Part shown: positions 59,538 through 64,000 of the stretch, piece after piece
Layout: the number at the start of each line of letters is the position of its first letter
Numbering within the stretch: position 1 is the first letter of the stretch
DNA from: Paracoxiella cheracis
Lineage (GTDB): Bacteria; Pseudomonadota; Gammaproteobacteria; Coxiellales; Coxiellaceae
Length of the DNA stretch: 64,000 bases
NCBI RefSeq assembly: GCF_049348705.1
Contig: NZ_CP186485.1
Location: 1,860,001-1,924,000, forward strand
Reading direction: 5' to 3'
Notes under the pieces: generated by a model
What the model saw: only the letters and a program-made list of their open reading frames with translations
What the model was told of the DNA's origin: nothing
Database searches by the model: none
Translations under genes and position numbers: made by a program

Positions 59538-60404
59538 TTATAGGTGTATTAGGCCGTTCTCAAATAATTTGATCAGAAGCTGATGTTTCGTTGAGCATGA
59601 AAATTTATTTTTGAGCACAAAAAAATGGTTCTCAACTGTGCGCTGAGATAAATTAAGCAATTTTCCTGTTTCACTCGCTGTTTTACCATTGATATACCAA
59701 TATAATATTTCCGACTGTCTTTTCGACAACTTAATTAATTTCGTAGATATAGAACCAGAATCATGCTCGAAAGGATTACCACATTTATTCATTTTGAACA
59801 TATTATTGACTTTTCTAACCACTTTATCCTTTGATTTCATATCGAGTGTGGATTTAAATGGTTTTATTCTTTCCTTGATCTTACTGATATTATTTATAAA
59901 GTAATTACCGAACATTTTAAGTATGTTAAACTCTTTCAGATAATGTTGATTGCTCTTGATGTTATCAGACAACTGTACTCCAAACGTATGTCGGTGTAAT
60001 TTAGGCATTATTTTGTCGTACTTTATCTCTAATATCGTAAATAAATGGCCGTGCCCATTATTTTCAAGGGATTCGTTAAGACACTGAAGATCAGGGCGAT
60101 TTATTATCATGAGGTCGTGAAGATAGCAGCCAGGTTTTGGAAAAGTAATAAAACTCAAATTTGTCTTGTCATATCCCAATAAATCAAAATCGATAGCATC
60201 TCGATAAACATTTTTATCGCTCATTAACAGCACACTTTCTCCATTTTGATCTATTTCGACATATTTATAAAAAGTAATCCTAAAATTCGCGAACAACGGT
60301 CGGCATAACTCTTGAACACGAGGGGTTAGATCGAGCATGCTTTCTGCCGAATTGGCTATATAAAAATCTTTTGCCTTCATACATTTCATCCGATTAATTA
60401 TCAT
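59538..60404 (-). CDS. LuxR-family transcriptional regulator with unusual N-terminal half
   Basis: The 288-residue protein ends in a standard LuxR DNA-binding domain: LSKRQSEILYWYINGKTASE, then TGKLLNLSQRTVENHFFVLK. The N-terminal 200 residues do not resemble autoinducer-binding or receiver domains that I can recognise. They are rich in Asn, Lys and aromatic residues. The start may be any of Met 1, 6 or 9. LuxR fragments at 46724 and 49411 suggest a regulator family in this genome. An inverted repeat at 60420 is close upstream. Confidence 0.8.
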   Translation of the reverse strand: MIINRMKCMKAKDFYIANSAESMLDLTPRVQELCRPLFANFRITFYKYVEIDQNGESVLLMSDKNVYRDAIDFDLLGYDKTNLSFITFPKPGCYLHDLMIINRPDLQCLNESLENNGHGHLFTILEIKYDKIMPKLHRHTFGVQLSDNIKSNQHYLKEFNILKMFGNYFINNISKIKERIKPFKSTLDMKSKDKVVRKVNNMFKMNKCGNPFEHDSGSISTKLIKLSKRQSEILYWYINGKTASETGKLLNLSQRTVENHFFVLKNKFSCSTKHQLLIKLFENGLIHL

Positions 60405-60419
60405 GACAAACTGACAATC

Positions 60420-60435
60420 TACGTATAAATACGTA
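60420..60435. promoter_or_regulatory. Operator-like inverted repeat upstream of the LuxR gene
   Basis: TACGTATAAATACGTA is a perfect inverted repeat (TACGTAT AA ATACGTA), 16 bases from the first start codon at 60404. It would fit autoregulation. The binding protein is unknown. Confidence 0.45.
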
Positions 60436-60512
60436 TTAAATTAGTATACCTACACGTTGCAAATATGTACACTCACAAGGAATAAAAATATTCATACTTA
60501 ACAAATGGAGGG

Positions 60513-60564
60513 GGCTAATATTTTAATCACAGCGTAAAAAATTCTTACTGAGACAATATTAGCC
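60513..60564. repeat. Long-spaced inverted repeat, 10-bp arms
   Basis: GGCTAATATT (60513-60522) and AATATTAGCC (60555-60564) are perfectly complementary with a 32-base spacer. A further CAATATTAG follows at about 60570. It may be a regulatory hairpin or binding sites. Confidence 0.4.
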
Positions 60565-60655
60565 GATACCAATATTAGAGGATTTTTTTAATTTATTCAG
60601 ATATATAGACAGCAAGCAGCGAACTATGCGCAAAAATACTCATGAATTTAATTCG

Positions 60656-61507
60656 TTATTTACTTTCTGATATGGATTGTTCGTGACGCGGTTTGCGTGA
60701 GTCGCGGATATGCTGACAATAAGGACATATCTTGCTGGTTTGTTCTTCAACCGTTAATGGACTCCGACACGCATAACATTGTGTAGTAGCGGTTTCATTT
60801 AATTTTGTATCGACAGCAACACGATGATCAAAAACAAAACATTCACCATGATAATGCTCACCACCGCATTTCTCAAAGTAACTTAGAATACCGCCGTCGA
60901 GCTGATAGACGTTTTTAAATCCTTTTTTACGCATTAATTCAGCTCCTTTTTCACACCGGACCCCCCCCGTGCAAAACGTTACAATTGGCTTTTCTTTCAT
61001 CCAAGCGGGCAATAAATCAACTGCATCGGGGAAGCCACGGAACGTTTCTAGATTTAAATCAATGGCCTCATCGAAAGTACCTAACGCCACTTCGTAATCA
61101 TTTCGTGTATCGAGTACAACCATGTCGCGCTTTTCTTCATACCAACGTTTAAATTCTTCCGGTGATATTCTTGGAGCTGTTTCATGTTCGGGTTTGATTT
61201 CCTCTCGACCCATGGAAATAATTTCTTTCTTTACTCGGACTAACATACGGGTGAATGGTTTATAGTCTGAAACGCTTTCTTTGTACACAAGACCTTGAAA
61301 AGACTCAAAAGATTCTAAATATGCTTTATACGCTTCGATATCGTCATGCAATCCCGCCAAGATTAAATTAATCCCTTCCAGGCTTAGCAATATCGTACCC
61401 TTTAAATTGCATTGCATCGCTTCTTCACGCAACGCGATACGCAACTTGGGCAAGTCATTTTCAGTTAAGGTTACGAATTTATAAGCAGCGATATTGATGA
61501 TGTTCAT
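60656..61507 (-). CDS. trhO: tRNA uridine(34) hydroxylase TrhO (rhodanese domain)
   Basis: The 283-residue protein performs oxygen-dependent 5-hydroxylation of U34 in some tRNAs. An N-terminal acylphosphatase-like domain (about 1-95; EGINLILAG) precedes the rhodanese domain (about 120-215) with the active cysteine in VTFCTGGVRCEKGAELM. The C-terminal zinc-type cysteines QCYACRSPL and ICPYCQHI follow. It shares its first base with the upstream SDR stop, one transcript. Confidence 0.93.
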   Translation of the reverse strand: MNIINIAAYKFVTLTENDLPKLRIALREEAMQCNLKGTILLSLEGINLILAGLHDDIEAYKAYLESFESFQGLVYKESVSDYKPFTRMLVRVKKEIISMGREEIKPEHETAPRISPEEFKRWYEEKRDMVVLDTRNDYEVALGTFDEAIDLNLETFRGFPDAVDLLPAWMKEKPIVTFCTGGVRCEKGAELMRKKGFKNVYQLDGGILSYFEKCGGEHYHGECFVFDHRVAVDTKLNETATTQCYACRSPLTVEEQTSKICPYCQHIRDSRKPRHEQSISESK

Positions 61508-62277
61508 TATTTCTCTCGATAACTCATTAACGCATGTGTTTGCGCAGTCGGATAAATCTTAATTTCACGCACGTCCACGTGTGGTGGACGAGTCGCACAA
61601 AATACAACCGCTTCAGCCACATCCTCGGGCGACAACGGTGTTAAACCTTTGTAAACGGCGTCAGACTTTTCTTGATCACCACTAAAACGAACGTTAGAAA
61701 ATTCTGTACGAACCATGCCAGGATCCACCGAACTCACTCGTATAGGCGAGTCATAAATATCCATTTTTAATCCTTCACTTATCGCTTTTACAGCAAATTT
61801 TGTGGCACAGTAAACAGCACCCCCCTGATAAACTTGATGAGACGAAATCGAGCCAATGTTTATAATATGTCCTTGATTACGCTTCAGCATAGTTTGCAAC
61901 ACCAATCGTGTGACGTAAAGCAGACCCTTTACATTGATATCAATCATGGTTTCCCAATCATCGAGCTTGCCAGTTTGAATTTTATCAAGCCCCAATGCCA
62001 ACCCCGCATTGTTCACTAGCACGTCGATCACCTGCCACTGTGAGGGCAATTGGCTTAGTGCGTGCTCAACGGCATCGGCATCGCTGACATCTAACGTAAC
62101 TAGATGAATATCAACGCCATATCGCCGTTGTAAATCATTTCCCACTTCAGTCAATTTATCTTCACGACGCGCACAGAGGAGTAGTCTTGCACCGATCTTG
62201 GCAAATTCCTCGGCGCATGATCGACCAATACCACTTGAGGCGCCCGTAATAAACACGCACTTGTCATTAAATTTCAC
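61507..62277 (-). CDS. Short-chain dehydrogenase/reductase (YdfG-like)
   Basis: The 256-residue SDR has the NAD(P)-binding VFITGASSGIGRSCAEEFAK, NNAGLALG and the catalytic Ser...YCATK (SISSHQVYQGGAVYCATKFA). VDPGMVRTEFSNVRF resembles the YdfG 3-hydroxy-acid dehydrogenase group. An arginine in CARRED suggests NADP preference. The substrate cannot be told. It is coupled to trhO. Confidence 0.88.
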   Translation of the reverse strand: MKFNDKCVFITGASSGIGRSCAEEFAKIGARLLLCARREDKLTEVGNDLQRRYGVDIHLVTLDVSDADAVEHALSQLPSQWQVIDVLVNNAGLALGLDKIQTGKLDDWETMIDINVKGLLYVTRLVLQTMLKRNQGHIINIGSISSHQVYQGGAVYCATKFAVKAISEGLKMDIYDSPIRVSSVDPGMVRTEFSNVRFSGDQEKSDAVYKGLTPLSPEDVAEAVVFCATRPPHVDVREIKIYPTAQTHALMSYREK

Positions 62278-62387
62278 AGATCGATCCTCTGCTCACTATT
62301 TTAGGCGGGGCAGTATAGCATATTTCTTGTAGAGTGAGGACTTACCTTCTCTAGCGCTACCAAAGGATATAAGCTAAACTCGGCAGC

Positions 62388-63227
62388 ATGAGACTGTTTC
62401 TTAAATTTTGCCTTTGTTTACTCTTGAGCGGGGTGCTCGCGGGTTGCACAAGGCACCCGACAGATCCAAACGATCCTCTTGAGCCGTTTAACCGTGCGAT
62501 GTTTGCTTTCAACATGGGTGTGGATCATATGATTTATCGTCCCGTCACGAAAGTATACACCACCATCGTTCCCCCTCCCTTACAGCGAGGCGTCTCCAAT
62601 GTTTTCTCTAATCTCGGGGAGTTAACCACCATCCCTAACGACCTTTTGCAAGGCAAATTCAAATATATGTTCATGGATTTTTGGCGTTTTGTCATTAATT
62701 CCACGATTGGTTTAGGTGGCTTATTTGATGTTGCAACACGAATGGGTTTACTCAAACATTACGAAGATTTTGGCATGACACTTGCTTATTATAGCGATAA
62801 AAAAACATCGCCTTATTTCGTATTACCCTTCATTGGACCCATCACATTGCGCTCAGCTATCACACAACCTCTTGATTATTACACCGGTCCTTGGCCCTAT
62901 ATGCACCCAGATAGTTTCCGTTATAGCATGCTCGGGTTGAAGTGGTTGAATATTCGTGCAGGATTAATGCCCGCTAATAAATTAATCGACACCGCGTTTG
63001 ATCCGTATGCATTCATGCGCAGCGCTTATATGCAGCGTCGCATGCAGATGATTCATAATAACGAGCATGATTATGAGCCCGGCAAGGCAAAGCCCTATCA
63101 GGAAAGTTGGATTACAATTAGCGAACATGCACATGCAGCTCCGTTAAATGAATCCACTAACAGCGATAATAAATCCGCCAATAGCAATAATAGTAACAAC
63201 GATACGCAAAAAACTGTGAAAAAATAA
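62388..63227 (+). CDS. mlaA: Outer-membrane lipoprotein MlaA (VacJ)
   Basis: The 279-residue lipoprotein removes phospholipids from the outer leaflet and passes them to MlaC. It has a signal with lipobox LAGC (about 17-20), DPLEPFNRAMFAFNMGVD and the FRFxxNSTIGLGGLFDVATR pattern, GPITLRSA and YCTGP-like YYTGPWPY. The tail after about 245 is low-complexity Asn/Ser. Its stop overlaps the trmL start (TAATG). The usual mlaBCDEF neighbours are not here. Confidence 0.93.
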   Translation: MRLFLKFCLCLLLSGVLAGCTRHPTDPNDPLEPFNRAMFAFNMGVDHMIYRPVTKVYTTIVPPPLQRGVSNVFSNLGELTTIPNDLLQGKFKYMFMDFWRFVINSTIGLGGLFDVATRMGLLKHYEDFGMTLAYYSDKKTSPYFVLPFIGPITLRSAITQPLDYYTGPWPYMHPDSFRYSMLGLKWLNIRAGLMPANKLIDTAFDPYAFMRSAYMQRRMQMIHNNEHDYEPGKAKPYQESWITISEHAHAAPLNESTNSDNKSANSNNSNNDTQKTVKK

Positions 63228-63682
63228 TGTTTCACATTGTGTTATATCAACCTGAAATTCCCCCAAATACTGGTAACATTATACGTTTGTGCGCAAATAC
63301 TGGCGCCAAGCTACATTTGATTCATCCCTTGGGCTTTAATTTAGATGAAAAACAAGTAAAACGAGCTGGATTGGATTATCACGATCTTGCCGATGTAAAA
63401 GAATATCAAAGTTATCATGATTTTTTAGAACGCCTGAAGCCAAGAAAAATTTTTGCCTGCACGACTAAAGGCCAACAAAATTACGCAAACGTAAATTATG
63501 CACCCGGTGACGTTTTGTTATTGGGGCCTGAAACACGGGGTTTGCCGGACGATATGTTAGCTGAGTTTTCTGAATCTCAAAAAATCCGCATCCCGATGCG
63601 ATCCACCACGCGTAGCTTAAATCTATCGAACGCAACCGCCATCATTTTATATGAAGCCTGGCGACAACAGAATTTCAAGTAG
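63227..63682 (+). CDS. trmL: tRNA (cytidine/uridine-2'-O-)-methyltransferase TrmL
   Basis: The 151-residue SPOUT methyltransferase methylates the wobble ribose of tRNA-Leu. It has PEIPPNTGNIIRLCANTGA (about 9-27), LLLGPETRGLP and SLNLSNATAIILYEAWRQ, which form the knot. It is coupled to mlaA. Confidence 0.95.
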   Translation: MFHIVLYQPEIPPNTGNIIRLCANTGAKLHLIHPLGFNLDEKQVKRAGLDYHDLADVKEYQSYHDFLERLKPRKIFACTTKGQQNYANVNYAPGDVLLLGPETRGLPDDMLAEFSESQKIRIPMRSTTRSLNLSNATAIILYEAWRQQNFK

Positions 63683-63703
63683 TTCCTAATTGAAATTCAT
63701 TAA

Positions 63704-64000
63704 TTACGATTCGGATTTTGGAGTGCGTTCTAATAACTCTTTCACGGCAACGCGCGGATTTAAATGATCGTGCAAAATGCGGTAAACTTGAGTGACGATA
63801 GGCATTTCAACGCCATATTTTTGGGATAGTTCATAAACCTGCTTAGCGTTATAAAGACCCTCAACCGCTTGCCCGATTGCTTTTTCTGCGCTCTTAAAAT
63901 CAATACCTTCACCCAACGCCAAACCAAAACGACGATTACGCGACTGATTATCCGAGCATGTTAAAATCAAATCACCAACACCCGCCAAACCCACTACGGT
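63704..64000 (-). CDS. gpsA: Glycerol-3-phosphate dehydrogenase [NAD(P)+], C-terminal part (runs off the window)
   Basis: The partial frame reads VGLAGVGDLILTCSDNQSRN and then the GEGIDFKSAEKAIGQAVEG end typical of GpsA. The enzyme makes sn-glycerol-3-phosphate for phospholipids. The N-terminal Rossmann fold and start lie beyond base 64000. It is convergent with trmL. Confidence 0.93.
   Translation of the reverse strand, partial: TVVGLAGVGDLILTCSDNQSRNRRFGLALGEGIDFKSAEKAIGQAVEGLYNAKQVYELSQKYGVEMPIVTQVYRILHDHLNPRVAVKELLERTPKSES

Larger units (their letters stand above)
60405..60655. other. AT-rich intergenic region upstream of luxR-type gene
   Basis: The 251-base gap between the regulator and trhO has no gene. 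It contains the TACGTAT inverted repeat and a longer repeat pair GGCTAATATT/AATATTAGCC, listed separately. No strong promoter is obvious. Confidence 0.45.

Overview
The window reads as a chromosomal segment of a gammaproteobacterium. Its housekeeping blocks keep gammaproteobacterial order: obgE-rpmA-rplU divergent from ispB; aspS/yebC-ruvC-ruvA-ruvB-tolQ-tolR; rpsU-yqeY-dnaG-rpoD; dolP-diaA-yraN-lpoA divergent from rsmI; purM-purN. Very similar insertion sequences (ISs), several gene fragments, an unusual LuxR-type regulator and lysine/alanine-rich tails on ribosomal protein L21 and RpoD suggest a host-associated lineage such as Legionellales/Coxiellaceae. That placement is inference, not proof.

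Layout. 1-5.8 kb is an IS graveyard. It holds the end of an IS6-family copy, sohB, a small winged-helix (AbiEi-like) gene split by an IS1-family element, a second IS6 copy split by an IS256-family element, and a C-terminal acs stump. 5.8-14.2 kb is housekeeping: ribF, murJ, rpsT, a Bcr/CflA-type exporter, obgE, rpmA, rplU, ispB, tRNA-Pro and a DUF4143 ATPase. 14.4-16.9 kb is a truncated IS1 abutting a second IS256. 16.9-24.3 kb has ptsP, rppH and nrdAB with NrdR and DnaA boxes. 24.4-37.6 kb carries fmdB, two membrane proteins, aspS, a second DUF4143 ATPase, yebC-ruvCAB, tolQR, an L,D-transpeptidase, yihY, arsC, wrbA and zapE. 37.8-41.2 kb has a coiled-coil membrane protein and two Na+/H+ antiporters. 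41.3-46.7 kb is the macromolecular-synthesis operon. 46.7-51.7 kb is accessory: an overlapping three-gene operon with two apparent DNA-binding proteins, an IS1, an S24-type repressor, and thiE, luxR, MFS and M50-protease fragments around an IS5/IS903-like element. 51.7-64 kb returns to housekeeping (dolP to purM), broken by a second IS5 copy and a LuxR regulator, then trhO, an SDR, mlaA, trmL and partial gpsA.

The most unusual signal is a 281/282-bp, hairpin-rich, apparently non-coding element. It is inserted seamlessly, with no target duplication and no base lost, into two unrelated ISs (1837-2117 inside IS1 insA; 15264-15545 downstream of the IS256 transposase). The copies are nearly identical and lie in the same orientation relative to transposase transcription. 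A second repeat family, a roughly 100-bp palindrome bounded by CAATTG, occurs at four intergenic sites.
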